DNA of 64,000 nt from Prevotella sp. E15-22 (GCF_023204875.1 NZ_CP096247.1:2108001-2172000); one strand, 5' to 3'; positions 31,954-41,229 are shown, numbered from the stretch's first letter. Notes: a model not told the origin generated them from the sequence alone. Numbers and translations are program-made.

Positions 31954-33699
31954 CTATTTATTTATAACTTTCTTGTTGTCAGTAACAATAATACCCTTGT
32001 CCTTGAAATGGGCTTTTTTGCCAGAAAGAGTATAGTGTTTAGAAGAGCTATTCATATGATTGACAGATGGATTCAACACATTATTAGGTTTGCTAACAAG
32101 AGTCAGTTTCATGCAGTCAATATCGGGCATCCAACTAGAGTTATTATACAATCGCACTGTATTCTCACCTGCCTCCAAGTTAATCTTAATAGTTTTCTTA
32201 CCCACCTTACTATAACTACCTGAGTTCAGAGTGTAAGAACCGACCCTCGTACCATTCACCTCGACAGTCACACTGCGACTCTCGCCCGTCTGATAGTACA
32301 AGTCCATAGAGTACTCTCCCCCATCTAGGCTATAAACATTGCGCCACTGCAGGTCATTCTTGGCACCATTGCCCAGCCAACCAGCCTTCATACCACCAGA
32401 GCAGTTGTTATCACTAGAGTAAGTAGCAGTACCACCACCTGCGATTTCCTGATAGCTCGTCATATAGGCCGTCTCAGCCTCATAAAGTGTACGTTCCAAA
32501 CGCTGCTCGCCCACCAGGGTATAGATGCGTGTACCATGAGCAGGAACGTTCACTGTGAAAGCCTGCTCGGCATCAGCGATATCAGTTTTCTCAAAACAGT
32601 CGTGCATCTTGATGACGCCGCCCAACTCGATATCAGAAAAATCAATGGAAATATCCTGTGCTTCGTCAGTAGAGTTATAGAATGCCACTGCACGCTTCAG
32701 ACCATATTTCTGCTCCAAGTCCTTCACCAGCACATAGCAACCACCACTGCGTTTAGCCACATAAGCCTGTAGATAAAGCGTGTCTTGGTTCAGAGCAATT
32801 AGATCAGCGTTCGTTAGCAGCTTAGTTGTCTTATTGCTCAACGACAACTTGGTCATATCACATCCAATGAGTAGCGGACTAGACATGATACACCACATAC
32901 CAAAGTGCGTCTTGTCTTCCTCTGTGGTAAGTCCTCTTCCCACCTCCAGCATGTCCATATCGTTGTAACTACCGTTGATACAGTAGGCCGAAAGATAGAG
33001 ATTCTCCTCAATGATGTTTCTAACGGATTCCCAGCTGGCATTGATATCACCCGAGATACGCCAAGAAGTACTCACCTCACTAGCCCAAGTGCCAGGATAG
33101 GCCCATCGACAAATATTAAAGCGCACATCAGTTCGACCAGTATTCTGGATAGCCTGAGAAATGGCGGTATAACGCTCCTGCTCATCAAGTTTCAAGCGAT
33201 CTTCGTTATGAATAGGATCACCACCACAGAAATCCACCTTAATAAAGTCGAATCCCAACTCTTTAAAGAAGTAATTTGCATCCTGTTCATCGTGCTGATA
33301 GAGGCCAGTATTCTTGCCCGTTGTATCACCATTATGATAGCTGCCACATGTATTGTATCCAGCATCACTATAGATGCCAGCTTTCAGGCCCTTACTATGA
33401 ATATGGTCCACCACCGGCTTCAGACCGTTGGGGAAGCGCGTTTTATTGATGAGCAACTGACCAGTTTGACTATCACGTCCACCCTGAAAGCCGTCGTCAA
33501 TATTAACATACTGATAACCAGCGCTCTTAAATCTGCTCGACATGGCATTCGCCTGATTTTTAATAAGCGATTCAGAGATGTTACAATAGTAGGTGTTCCA
33601 CGAACTCCAGCCCATCGTAGGACCTTTTGGAGAGGTCTGCGCCTGGGCAGCCTGCGTTAGCATGGCCAAGGCCAATGCAGAAAATAGTTTTAGTTTCAT
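31954..33699 (-). CDS. GH27 alpha-galactosidase with C-terminal CBM-like domain
   Basis: A 581-residue secreted enzyme (signal peptide ending QAAQAQ) that should remove alpha-1,4/1,6-galactose or related residues from oligosaccharides. The GH27 barrel begins MGWSSWNTYYCN and has NIDDGFQGG, AGIYSDAG, the nucleophile Asp 156 in FIKVDFCGG and the acid/base Asp 218 in WRISGDIN. A beta-sandwich domain follows the barrel. From about residue 405 a CBM35/CBM6-like module appears (YEAETAYMTSYQEIAGGGTA, SLDGGEYSMDLYYQTG, ENTVRLYNNSSWMPDIDCMK). The last 30 residues (YTLSGKKAHFKDKG, then IIVTDNKKVINK) form a short tail like those of other Prevotella secreted proteins. It is the last gene of a minus-strand series from gyrA. 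Confidence 0.92.
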   Translation of the reverse strand: MKLKLFSALALAMLTQAAQAQTSPKGPTMGWSSWNTYYCNISESLIKNQANAMSSRFKSAGYQYVNIDDGFQGGRDSQTGQLLINKTRFPNGLKPVVDHIHSKGLKAGIYSDAGYNTCGSYHNGDTTGKNTGLYQHDEQDANYFFKELGFDFIKVDFCGGDPIHNEDRLKLDEQERYTAISQAIQNTGRTDVRFNICRWAYPGTWASEVSTSWRISGDINASWESVRNIIEENLYLSAYCINGSYNDMDMLEVGRGLTTEEDKTHFGMWCIMSSPLLIGCDMTKLSLSNKTTKLLTNADLIALNQDTLYLQAYVAKRSGGCYVLVKDLEQKYGLKRAVAFYNSTDEAQDISIDFSDIELGGVIKMHDCFEKTDIADAEQAFTVNVPAHGTRIYTLVGEQRLERTLYEAETAYMTSYQEIAGGGTATYSSDNNCSGGMKAGWLGNGAKNDLQWRNVYSLDGGEYSMDLYYQTGESRSVTVEVNGTRVGSYTLNSGSYSKVGKKTIKINLEAGENTVRLYNNSSWMPDIDCMKLTLVSKPNNVLNPSVNHMNSSSKHYTLSGKKAHFKDKGIIVTDNKKVINK

Positions 33700-33744
33700 T
33701 GTTATTATTTTTAATTGATTCAGTTTCGTAGTATTACAGATGCC

Positions 33745-34797
33745 CTAGCCTAGCAATATCTTTACGATACGCTCGGCCGTACGGCCATCCCAACGATCGG
33801 GCAATGCACACTTCTTCCACCTGCCCTGCAGCAAGTCATCCAGTGCCTCAGACAGTTTCTGTGCATCGCCATCCACCAACACATTAGAGCCCACGCTCAC
33901 GGTCTCCTGATGCTCCGTATAGCTATTCAGCGTGATACATGGCACACCATTAAACGTAGCCTCCTCGGCCACATTACCACTATCAGTGATGATACCCTTA
34001 GCATTGGCCGTTAGCCAGCCAAATTCCAGATAGTCGAGTGAAGGAATCGTATGGATAGGTAATTGGAACGACGAGACAAGCTCCAAGGCATGACCGCGAA
34101 GTGGAGCGATGACAGGCATATTACCAACAGCCTTGACAAGCGCTTCAAGAAGCATACGCAGATGCTCCTTATCGGCTAGCAACACCTTTCTGTTTAGCGT
34201 CAACACCAAATATTCGCCAGTCTTCACATCAAGCTTTGGCTGACGCAGACGCTGATGGTTAAAGCGCAGCGTATCCATCAGGATATTACCCACCATATAA
34301 GTATTCGAGCCCTCAGCCTGTTCACGCGTAGCCACACTGTTGCTCTTGATGCCAGCCGTGAAAAGATAGTCAGAGAGAGCGTCGATGACCAAACGGTTCA
34401 CCTCCTTGGGCATATTCATATCAAACGAGCGCGTACCAGCCACCAAATGCGCCAGTTTCACGCCACGTTTCTTGGTAACGATGGCAGCCGCCATTGTTGA
34501 AGCCAGATCGTCAACCACAATGACCACATCGGCCGGATGCTCATCAAGATAAGTATCGAAACAAGCCATGACCATGCTTGTAATCTCGTTCAGACGTGTG
34601 CTGTCCACCCCAAAGAACACCGATGGACGAGGCATCTGAAGATCATCAAACAACGACGCCTCGAGCGTGGGGTCATCCTCACGGCCCGTATACACCAGTT
34701 CATATTCTACGCCCTCAGTCGCTTCAATAGCACGAATCAGTGGGGCAACCTTCACAAAATTCGGGCGAGCGCCCGCAACGATACATATTCTTTTCAT
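33745..34797 (-). CDS. WecB-like UDP-GlcNAc 2-epimerase homologue, divergent active site
   Basis: A 350-residue protein with the two-Rossmann GT-B fold of UDP-N-acetylglucosamine 2-epimerase: VAGARPNFVKVAPLIRAIE at the start, VVVDDLAST, HLVAGTRSFDMNMPKEVNRL, and near the end GIITDSGNVAEEATFNGVPC with TLNSYTEHQETV. Compared with classical WecB, the Glu of HVEAG is Val (HLVAG) and the His of the HRRE motif is Asn (TLNRK), while the Asp of HGDT and the Glu of PEEANR have counterparts. Two residues usually needed for catalysis are therefore absent. It may act on another substrate or be non-catalytic. It lies 8 bases after the TPR gene. Confidence 0.75.
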   Translation of the reverse strand: MKRICIVAGARPNFVKVAPLIRAIEATEGVEYELVYTGREDDPTLEASLFDDLQMPRPSVFFGVDSTRLNEITSMVMACFDTYLDEHPADVVIVVDDLASTMAAAIVTKKRGVKLAHLVAGTRSFDMNMPKEVNRLVIDALSDYLFTAGIKSNSVATREQAEGSNTYMVGNILMDTLRFNHQRLRQPKLDVKTGEYLVLTLNRKVLLADKEHLRMLLEALVKAVGNMPVIAPLRGHALELVSSFQLPIHTIPSLDYLEFGWLTANAKGIITDSGNVAEEATFNGVPCITLNSYTEHQETVSVGSNVLVDGDAQKLSEALDDLLQGRWKKCALPDRWDGRTAERIVKILLG

Positions 34798-34804
34798 AGC
34801 AGAT

Positions 34805-35977
34805 TTATTTCTTATTAAGCAGTTTGTCTATCTCGTCAAACTGTTTTCCCATATTCAAATTCAAATAAATACGATAAAGCACTGGTGCCCATTTATTTTT
34901 CTCATCAGGCATCAGCTTTCGATACGTCTCCAGATAAGGAAGCGCCTTCTGATAAGCCTGACGCATCTGTTTCTTGTCACGCTTCTCTTCGTGCGTACCA
35001 GCTATGTTAACATATGCCGACCCAGCATTAAAGTAAGGCTCAGCCATATTGGGATTCATCCTTATGAGTCTGTCACTATATTCTATACTCTCAGCATATC
35101 GCTCCATACGAAGCAATGTGGTGGACTTGGCAAAAAGGAACAACTCGCTCGAATCGTTAACAGCCAATGCACTGTCGGCCAGAGCAAGCGCCCTATCAAA
35201 CTGTCCTTTGTTGGTATATACATCCATCAGGCGAGGGAAGAAATAATGGAACAAGGGATAGTGCTTGAAGCCCTCCTGAAGGGTTGAAAGATACAGCTCA
35301 TCATCCTTCAGCCACTTACGAGCTTCCGATATGAAGAGCAATGTAAAGTCCATCTTGGTTGTATCTGCAAGTGCCATTCTGCTGTAACGAAGCGTCAGTA
35401 CAGGGTCGTTCAACTTATAACCACAGTAGGTGGCCCAATATGCAGCCTCGGGCATTTTCGTATCCAGAGAATCATAGTGATAAGCAGAGAACAGAGGCTG
35501 ACGGGCGCAGTCGATATATGCCTGATAATAATCATAAGCCTCGCTCCACTTTCCTTTTCGTAGCAAGAACGAGCCACCCCCAAACAGATTTGGACGATAA
35601 CCATTCTGTTGTTCTGCATGACTCTTTCTGTATTCTGGTGCCAGACTATCCAATGTCTCAGCTATTGAGAGCATCAGTCTGACGTTATGAAAGAATGTAG
35701 TTGTATCGTAGTTTTGTTTTAAATATAATTTCTCGTTGCCCTGCTCGTATTTTCCACGCACGGCATCGTAATAGGCCAGCCAAATGCGCTTATTCGCACG
35801 GTTGGTCGAATCTTTTAAGAGGTTTGTTAGCGTCCTCTCCGCATCGTCGTATCTGCCGCTCTTGATAGAAGACCGTGCCTGACTCAGCTCTTGACGAACC
35901 TTTTTCGCATTCGTCTGAGCCATCAGGCACGGTGTTGTCATCAATAAGAGAAGCAAAGTCGCAATGAGTTGCTTCAT
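34805..35977 (-). CDS. secreted TPR-repeat protein
   Basis: A 390-residue protein with a signal peptide (MKQLIATLLLLLMTTPCLMA, then Q). TPR-like helical pairs run through it, for example ARSSIKSGRYDDAERTLTNL, KGQFDRALALADSALAVN and MNPNMAEPYFNAGSAYVNIA. It is probably periplasmic and mediates protein contacts. It is the third gene of the gyrA unit (21-base gap from the second) and resembles the gene before it in size and layout, so the two may have arisen by duplication or form a complex. Specific role unknown. Confidence 0.75.
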   Translation of the reverse strand: MKQLIATLLLLLMTTPCLMAQTNAKKVRQELSQARSSIKSGRYDDAERTLTNLLKDSTNRANKRIWLAYYDAVRGKYEQGNEKLYLKQNYDTTTFFHNVRLMLSIAETLDSLAPEYRKSHAEQQNGYRPNLFGGGSFLLRKGKWSEAYDYYQAYIDCARQPLFSAYHYDSLDTKMPEAAYWATYCGYKLNDPVLTLRYSRMALADTTKMDFTLLFISEARKWLKDDELYLSTLQEGFKHYPLFHYFFPRLMDVYTNKGQFDRALALADSALAVNDSSELFLFAKSTTLLRMERYAESIEYSDRLIRMNPNMAEPYFNAGSAYVNIAGTHEEKRDKKQMRQAYQKALPYLETYRKLMPDEKNKWAPVLYRIYLNLNMGKQFDEIDKLLNKK

Positions 35978-35998
35978 TCTATCGTTTCAAAGATCTTT

Positions 35999-37258
35999 TT
36001 ATTTTCCAGCGTTCACCAGTTTCTCCATCTCATCACTCTTGGCCTTATCACCAATTGAGTAATAGATCTGATAAAGAGGATATGCCCAGTTCACCTTCTC
36101 ACGGTCAGGATCCAGTTCCTTGGCGCGCTCCAAGAACTCTCTTGCATCATGCAGGATAGCCTTCACCTTGTCAGCATTAGCTTTGGTAAGTCCACCAGTG
36201 TTCTTATCGGCCAACTTATCCTTCAGGTCAATAGCCTTACCGTTAAGACATACACCAGCATTGAACACACACTGAATGAAGGTTGGGTCAATCTCGAGAG
36301 CCTTCTTATAAGCCTCTACAGCGGGATCCCAGTCACGAGCGTTCATCAAAGCCTCGCCACGCAGAGCCCATGCCATCTTATTCTCAGCGTTGATAGCAAT
36401 CTCCTCGTCGGCCCAATCGCTCAAAGCCTTCATGTCGTTAGCGCGAGTGTAGTACTCCATCAGCAGGTTGAAGTAGCGCTCCTCCTCAGGATTCTCCTTG
36501 TGAAGGTTCTTCACCATAGCCACGTAAGCCAATGAGTCTTCCTTGGTCTTCATGGTCTCCTTCTTAGAGAAGAGCATGATCTCGTTAGCCTCGGCAGCCT
36601 TCTTGGGATCCTGAGCAGCCATTGTTGCAAACTTCTCGGCGTTAGCGAAGTCCTTCTTCTGATAAGCAACCAGACCTGCATAGTAAGCAATCTCAGAACG
36701 GTACTGGTCCTGAGCAACGTCAGATACAGCAGCCAGACCAGTGAAGAGGTCGGATGCAGGACTTTCCAGATAGAGCGCCCACTTAGCCAAAGCGCCATCC
36801 AGGTTCTTGTGGTTATAGTCGTACAAACCAGCGTTAATCAGGTTCAAACGAACGTTCTGCATACGCTGTTGGTTAGCCTGGCGGAAGCGAATCTTCACCT
36901 TACCCTTCTCGTTGGGCAGTACGTCATACTTATCACACTCAACAGCAGCCTTCAAAGCTTCATAGCAAGCCGTGTTCATGGCCAGTGTATCGAAGGGAAC
37001 AGCTTTCTGGTTCATCTGGTTCTGCACGTTCTCGTTCTGGATAGTTGAGAACTTCTCAAACTGGATGTCAGTCATCAGATTCCATGCAGCAGCCTTGTCG
37101 AGGGTCTCGCTTGATGTAAGCGCAGGCGTCAACATCTGAGCAGCAGCATCAAAATCCTTCTTGGTTAAGAGTTTCTTGGCCTCTTTTACCACAGTTTCTT
37201 GTGCAAAGGCAGTGGTGGCAGCAGCTGCCATCAAGGCCATCATCATTACTTTTTTCAT
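35999..37258 (-). CDS. secreted TPR-repeat protein, gyrA-linked
   Basis: A 419-residue protein with a signal peptide (MKKVMMMALMAAAATTAFAQ). The mature part is almost all helical repeats. Clear TPRs are at about 285-350 (NKMAWALRGEALMNARDWDP, AVEAYKKALEIDPTFIQCVF, NAGVCLNGKAIDL), with more degenerate repeats before them. It follows gyrA by 23 bases on the same strand. The linkage of a TPR protein to gyrA is seen in related genomes, but it does not by itself show a role in topology. The predicted location is the periplasm. Confidence 0.75.
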   Translation of the reverse strand: MKKVMMMALMAAAATTAFAQETVVKEAKKLLTKKDFDAAAQMLTPALTSSETLDKAAAWNLMTDIQFEKFSTIQNENVQNQMNQKAVPFDTLAMNTACYEALKAAVECDKYDVLPNEKGKVKIRFRQANQQRMQNVRLNLINAGLYDYNHKNLDGALAKWALYLESPASDLFTGLAAVSDVAQDQYRSEIAYYAGLVAYQKKDFANAEKFATMAAQDPKKAAEANEIMLFSKKETMKTKEDSLAYVAMVKNLHKENPEEERYFNLLMEYYTRANDMKALSDWADEEIAINAENKMAWALRGEALMNARDWDPAVEAYKKALEIDPTFIQCVFNAGVCLNGKAIDLKDKLADKNTGGLTKANADKVKAILHDAREFLERAKELDPDREKVNWAYPLYQIYYSIGDKAKSDEMEKLVNAGK

Positions 37259-37281
37259 GTTTTTATAAGTTAGTTAAACAA

Positions 37282-39825
37282 TTATTCGTTTGTATTACCA
37301 TCCTCAAGATTCTCCTGAGCCTCAGCATTCTCTTCGTCCAGTTCTTCCTCGGTGGCTTTCTGCACCTTGCAGACACTGGCGATAGTATCATTCTTCTTGG
37401 TAAGGTTAATCAAGCGGACGCCCTGAGTAGCACGACCCATGACACGCACCTCGCTCACGTTCAGGCGAATCAGGATACCACTCTTATTGATAATCATCAG
37501 ATCGTTCTCGTCGGTCACCACCTTGATAGCCACCAGACGGCCAGTCTTCTCAGTGATGGCAAGCGTCTTCACACCCTTGGTACCACGGTTAGTGATACGA
37601 TAGTCCTCGATATCCGAACGCTTACCATAACCGTTCTCGCTGACCACCATGATGGTCTCGGTCTGAGGATCGTTCACGCATACCATGCCTACCACCTCGT
37701 CGTCGCCGCCATCCAGACGCATACCAATCACACCAGTTGACACACGGCCCATGGTGCGAACAGCATCCTCGTTGAAGCGAACGGCACGTCCGTTGCGATT
37801 AGCCAGCAGGATCTCATTATGACCATTGGTCAGACGTACGCCTACCACCTCGTCGCCTTCGTTGATATTGATGGCACGTACACCAGCGGCACGCACATTT
37901 CTATAGTCATACAGACAGGTCTTTTTGATGATACCCTGCTTAGTGGCAAACATCACGTAGTGTGACTTCAGGAACTCCTCATCGTTGAAGTTCTTAATAC
38001 GCAGCACGGCGTTGATAGCGTCGTCAGGCTCAATGTTCAGCAGGTTCTGGATGGCACGACCCTTTGAGTTGCGGTCGCCCTCAGGAATCTCGTAACATTT
38101 CTGCCAGTAGCAGCGTCCCTTCTGCGTGAAGAACAACAGCGTGTTGTGCATCGTAGCAGGATAGATATACTCTGTAAAGTCGTTATCGCGATGACGAGCG
38201 CCCTTGGCACCCAATCCGCCACGGCTCTGAGCATGGAAGTCGCTCAGCGGTGTGCGCTTGATATAGCCCATATGACTGATGGTGATCACCACAGGATCAT
38301 CGGGATAGAAGTCCTCGGCATTGAACTCGTGGTCGAAGGGGATAATCTCCGTCTTACGCTCGTCGCCATACTTCTCCTTCACCTCCAAGAGATCTTCCTT
38401 CATCACCTCCTTACAACGCTCAGGGTTGTTCAGGATTTCCTCCAGATCGGCAATGAGTTTCATCAAATCGTCGTACTCCTGATGCAGCTGATCAACACGC
38501 AGGCCGGTCAACTGACTCAGACGCATGTCGACGATTGCCTTCGACTGAAGCTCGTCCAAATCGAAGCGCTTCTCCAGGTTACGCTGAGCATCGGTAGGTG
38601 TGGCCGACTGACGGATGATATGAACCACCTCGTCGATATTGTTCACAGCAATAATCAAGCCCTCCAGGATGTGAGCACGCTCCTGAGCCTTCTTCAAATC
38701 GAACTTAGTGCGACGGATGGTCACCTCGTGGCGATGCTCAATGAAGTAGCGGATGCACTCACGCAGGCTGAGCAGCTTTGGACGCATTTTGCCATGCGTG
38801 CCAGGGATGGGCACCAAAGCAATATTGTTCACAGAGAACGAGCTCTGCAGAGCTGTCATCTTGAACAACTTATTCAGAATCACATTGGCATTGGCATCGC
38901 GCTTCACGTCGACCACGATACGCATACCCTGACGACCAGATTCATCATTCACATTTGAGATACCCTCAATCTTATGCTGTGAAGCCAAGTCGGCAATGTA
39001 AGCCACCAAGTCGGCCTTGTTCACGCCGTAAGGAATCTCGGTCACAACAATCTTATCATGGGTCTCGCCGCTTTCAATCTCGGCCTTGGCACGCATCACA
39101 ATACGGCCACGACCTGTCTCATAGGCATCCTTTACGCCCTGCAGACCATAGATATAAGCACCTGTGGGGAAGTCTGGACCAGGAATATACTGCATCAAGC
39201 CCTCACAGTCGATCTCAGGATTATCAATAAAGGCGCAGCAACCGTCGATCACCTCACCCAGGTTGTGGGTAGGCATGTTCGTTGCCATACCTACGGCAAT
39301 ACCGTTACCACCATTCACCAGCAGGTTGGGCACCTTCGTAGGCATCACGCTGGGCTCCAGCAACGTATTGTCGAAGTTGGGATCCATGTCCACAGTATCC
39401 TTCTCGAGGTCGTCCATGATATGCTCACCCATTTTTGACAGGCGGCACTCAGTGTAACGCATGGCGGCAGGAGAGTCACCATCCACTGAGCCGAAGTTAC
39501 CCTGACCATCAACCAGCATGTAGCGCATGTTCCATTCCTGACCCATACGCACCAGGGCACCATATACTGACGAGTCGCCGTGGGGGTGATACTTACCAAG
39601 CACCTCACCTACGACACGGGCACATTTCTTGTGTGGTTTATCACTGGTATTACCGATACCCATCATACCGTAAAGAATACGGCGATGTACGGGTTTAAAT
39701 CCATCACGAACATCAGGAAGGGCACGAGCCACAATAACGGACATCGAATAGTCGATGTACGAAGACTTCATCTCTTCCTCAATGTTAATCTTTAAAATTC
39801 TGTCGTTGTCAATCGTCTGATCCAC
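37282..39825 (-). CDS. gyrA: DNA gyrase subunit A
   Basis: An 847-residue type IIA topoisomerase subunit that breaks and rejoins DNA during ATP-driven negative supercoiling with GyrB. The quinolone-binding segment reads YHPHGDSSVYGALVRMGQEW with the usual Ser kept, and the active-site Tyr follows in AAMRYTECRLSK. ARALPDVRDGFKPVHRRILY and PTHNLGEVIDGC are hallmark segments. The C-terminal beta-pinwheel has GyrA-box-like repeats (YIKRTPLSDFHAQSRGGLGA, with QSRGGLG). It ends in an acidic tail (EEELDEENAEAQENLED). The long-standing start ATG follows a 120-base leader. Two TPR genes lie immediately downstream. Confidence 0.97.
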   Translation of the reverse strand: MDQTIDNDRILKINIEEEMKSSYIDYSMSVIVARALPDVRDGFKPVHRRILYGMMGIGNTSDKPHKKCARVVGEVLGKYHPHGDSSVYGALVRMGQEWNMRYMLVDGQGNFGSVDGDSPAAMRYTECRLSKMGEHIMDDLEKDTVDMDPNFDNTLLEPSVMPTKVPNLLVNGGNGIAVGMATNMPTHNLGEVIDGCCAFIDNPEIDCEGLMQYIPGPDFPTGAYIYGLQGVKDAYETGRGRIVMRAKAEIESGETHDKIVVTEIPYGVNKADLVAYIADLASQHKIEGISNVNDESGRQGMRIVVDVKRDANANVILNKLFKMTALQSSFSVNNIALVPIPGTHGKMRPKLLSLRECIRYFIEHRHEVTIRRTKFDLKKAQERAHILEGLIIAVNNIDEVVHIIRQSATPTDAQRNLEKRFDLDELQSKAIVDMRLSQLTGLRVDQLHQEYDDLMKLIADLEEILNNPERCKEVMKEDLLEVKEKYGDERKTEIIPFDHEFNAEDFYPDDPVVITISHMGYIKRTPLSDFHAQSRGGLGAKGARHRDNDFTEYIYPATMHNTLLFFTQKGRCYWQKCYEIPEGDRNSKGRAIQNLLNIEPDDAINAVLRIKNFNDEEFLKSHYVMFATKQGIIKKTCLYDYRNVRAAGVRAININEGDEVVGVRLTNGHNEILLANRNGRAVRFNEDAVRTMGRVSTGVIGMRLDGGDDEVVGMVCVNDPQTETIMVVSENGYGKRSDIEDYRITNRGTKGVKTLAITEKTGRLVAIKVVTDENDLMIINKSGILIRLNVSEVRVMGRATQGVRLINLTKKNDTIASVCKVQKATEEELDEENAEAQENLEDGNTNE

Positions 39826-39948
39826 TTTTATCTAATTTTATAATTTCTGATTCTTAATGCTAAATTCTGCTAGGCAGAAAACTGATAAAATTGCGCTGAA
39901 GGCCATTTTTAAGCCCGCTGACGCATTTTTGCCATTTATTTCAGCGCA

Positions 39949-39956
39949 CAAAGATA
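39949..39956 (-). promoter_or_regulatory. -7 box of gyrA
   Basis: TATCTTTG on the minus strand, about 125 bases before the gyrA start, matches the consensus. Confidence 0.65.
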
Positions 39957-39978
39957 CAAAAAAAAACTATAGAAAAAA

Positions 39979-40050
39979 AGTAAAAAGGTAAAAAAGAAAG
40001 GAATTCCTATCCATTTTTCACTTTTTTACCTTTTTACCTTTTTTACTTTC
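39979..40050. repeat. AT-rich inverted repeat of GTAAAAAGG words
   Basis: AGTAAAAAGGTAAAAAAG (39979-39996) pairs with CTTTTTTACCTTTTTAC (40021-40037), and further ACCTTTTTTACTTTC words follow. The low-complexity words resemble the AAAAGTTAAAAGTG repeat at bases 1-24. It may act as a terminator for the DUF5715-type gene. Confidence 0.6.
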
Positions 40051-40068
40051 TTGTCTTTTCACCTTTTT

Positions 40069-40887
40069 TCACCTTACGGTCATGTGGAAGCAGCCCTGTT
40101 TCACCTCGTATTTTACATAGCATCTGTTCTGCTGTCTCATATCGTTGAGCACCTCACTCAGGATATATTTTAGCGAGTCGTTGCGCACTTGTCGGCGGCT
40201 GGGCCCATCTGGATCTTCCACAGTCTTATAGCGGTTATAACAGATGTCGATGGTTGTTCCGTACAGATGACAGGAATTCTCTGTAGCATTGCCATTATGG
40301 CGACGCAACTTGACCACATCGTCCTGCGTGCGCAGTACACTGGTAACAATGAAACGATGCAATGGAACGCCCTTCACCTGAAGACTATCAAAGAAGGCCT
40401 GACCTATATCCTGCAGCAGTATGGCCGCACGCGGCGTCAGATAAGGAATACTACTGTACAGGGGGTCAATATAATAATATGGTGAACAGTCTATATAAAC
40501 CAGTTCATTCTTTCTCAACTCAGCATCCCTACGGTTCTTCACAGGCTTCACACCCCAGCGGTTGGCGGCAGTCAACTGCACATCGTTATTATCAGGGAAG
40601 GCATTCTTGTAGCTGGGCACACTCTTAATTCGATGAAAGCGCTCACCATCGGCCACATAGCGCGTAGCCTCGGCTGGCACCACCTCAACAGGTTCTGCTT
40701 CAATAGGTTCCGTCTCAACAGGCTCCACCTCAACAGACGCAGCCTCAACTGCTATACTATCCAAAACCTCGGCCGTCTCAGACTTTTGTGTACTGATATC
40801 AGGAAAGGCGCAACGCACCAATGCCAGCACGATGACCACGATGCCAAAAGCCTCTACAAACCGATGTTTGCGTAATTCTTTATCCAT
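40069..40887 (-). CDS. membrane-anchored DUF5715-like protein with M15-type motif
   Basis: A 272-residue protein. The ATG at 40887 is chosen because the promoter box (40907-40914) lies next to the earlier GTG. An N-terminal membrane anchor (FVEAFGIVVIVLALVRC) is followed by a Glu/Pro/Val-rich spacer (about residues 45-75, repeated EPVE/EAEPVE words) and a globular domain. That domain has SVLRTQDDVVKLRRHNGNATE, CHLYGTTIDICY and a final CFHMTV, the pattern of His and Asp ligands in M15 DD-carboxypeptidase-like folds, so it may act on peptidoglycan. The family label DUF5715 rests on recall of similar Bacteroidales proteins. Confidence 0.65.
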   Translation of the reverse strand: MDKELRKHRFVEAFGIVVIVLALVRCAFPDISTQKSETAEVLDSIAVEAASVEVEPVETEPIEAEPVEVVPAEATRYVADGERFHRIKSVPSYKNAFPDNNDVQLTAANRWGVKPVKNRRDAELRKNELVYIDCSPYYYIDPLYSSIPYLTPRAAILLQDIGQAFFDSLQVKGVPLHRFIVTSVLRTQDDVVKLRRHNGNATENSCHLYGTTIDICYNRYKTVEDPDGPSRRQVRNDSLKYILSEVLNDMRQQNRCYVKYEVKQGCFHMTVR

Positions 40888-40906
40888 ACCTTCATTTTTC
40901 ACCGTG

Positions 40907-40914
40907 CAAAGTTA
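40907..40914 (-). promoter_or_regulatory. -7 box of the DUF5715-like gene
   Basis: TAACTTTG on the minus strand ends 20 bases before ATG 40887, so the transcript leader is only about 14 bases. Confidence 0.65.
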
Positions 40915-40981
40915 CGAAAAAACGAGTGAAACACAAAAGGAAAAACAACATATTTCACAATACTCTTCCAGTACCAATCCA

Positions 40982-41130
40982 GTACCAAAGTTTGGTACGC
41001 ACAGTACCAAGGCTTGGTAGCCTCCGTACCAAGCCTTGGTAGCCACACTACCAAGCGTTGGTAGTCAGGCTACCAAACGTTGGTAGTCACGATACCAAAA
41101 TTCGGTAGTATAGATACCTCCCATCGGTAG
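40982..41130. repeat. array of seven palindromic units, exact 22-bp period, upstream of lysS
   Basis: Units of 17 bp start at 40982, 41004, 41026, 41048, 41070, 41092 and 41114, each separated by a 5-base spacer that differs in sequence. The core is TACCAA-nnn-TTGGTA (GTACCAAAGTTTGGTAC, CTACCAAGCGTTGGTAG and so on). The last unit is degenerate. A half unit (GTACCAA at 40971) precedes the array exactly 11 bases upstream. The array fills the space between the divergent promoters of the DUF5715-like gene and lysS, where it could bind a protein or form DNA or RNA hairpins. Confidence 0.9.
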
Positions 41131-41167
41131 TCCACTTGAAAGAAATGAAAGAAAAACAAGTTTTCCT

Positions 41168-41198
41168 TTTGCATTTCACTCATTTATTCGTAACTTTG
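41168..41198 (+). promoter_or_regulatory. promoter of lysS-gpsA
   Basis: TTTG (41168-41171) and TAACTTTG (41191-41198) are 19 bases apart, the standard -33/-7 pair. The lysS start follows 31 bases later. Confidence 0.8.
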
Positions 41199-41229
41199 CA
41201 CCCAAATAGGAAATATTCGAATATAAGAT

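Noticed and set aside
32905..33660. 251-aa plus-strand ORF opposite the GH27 gene
   Set aside because: Antisense of a catalytic barrel with intact active-site residues on the other strand.
38146..38958. 270-aa plus-strand ORF opposite gyrA
   Set aside because: gyrA is unmistakable here; the antisense ORF arises from its codon bias.
40982..41130. CRISPR array
   Set aside because: The units are 17-bp palindromes with 5-bp spacers, far too short for repeats and spacers, and no cas gene is present.
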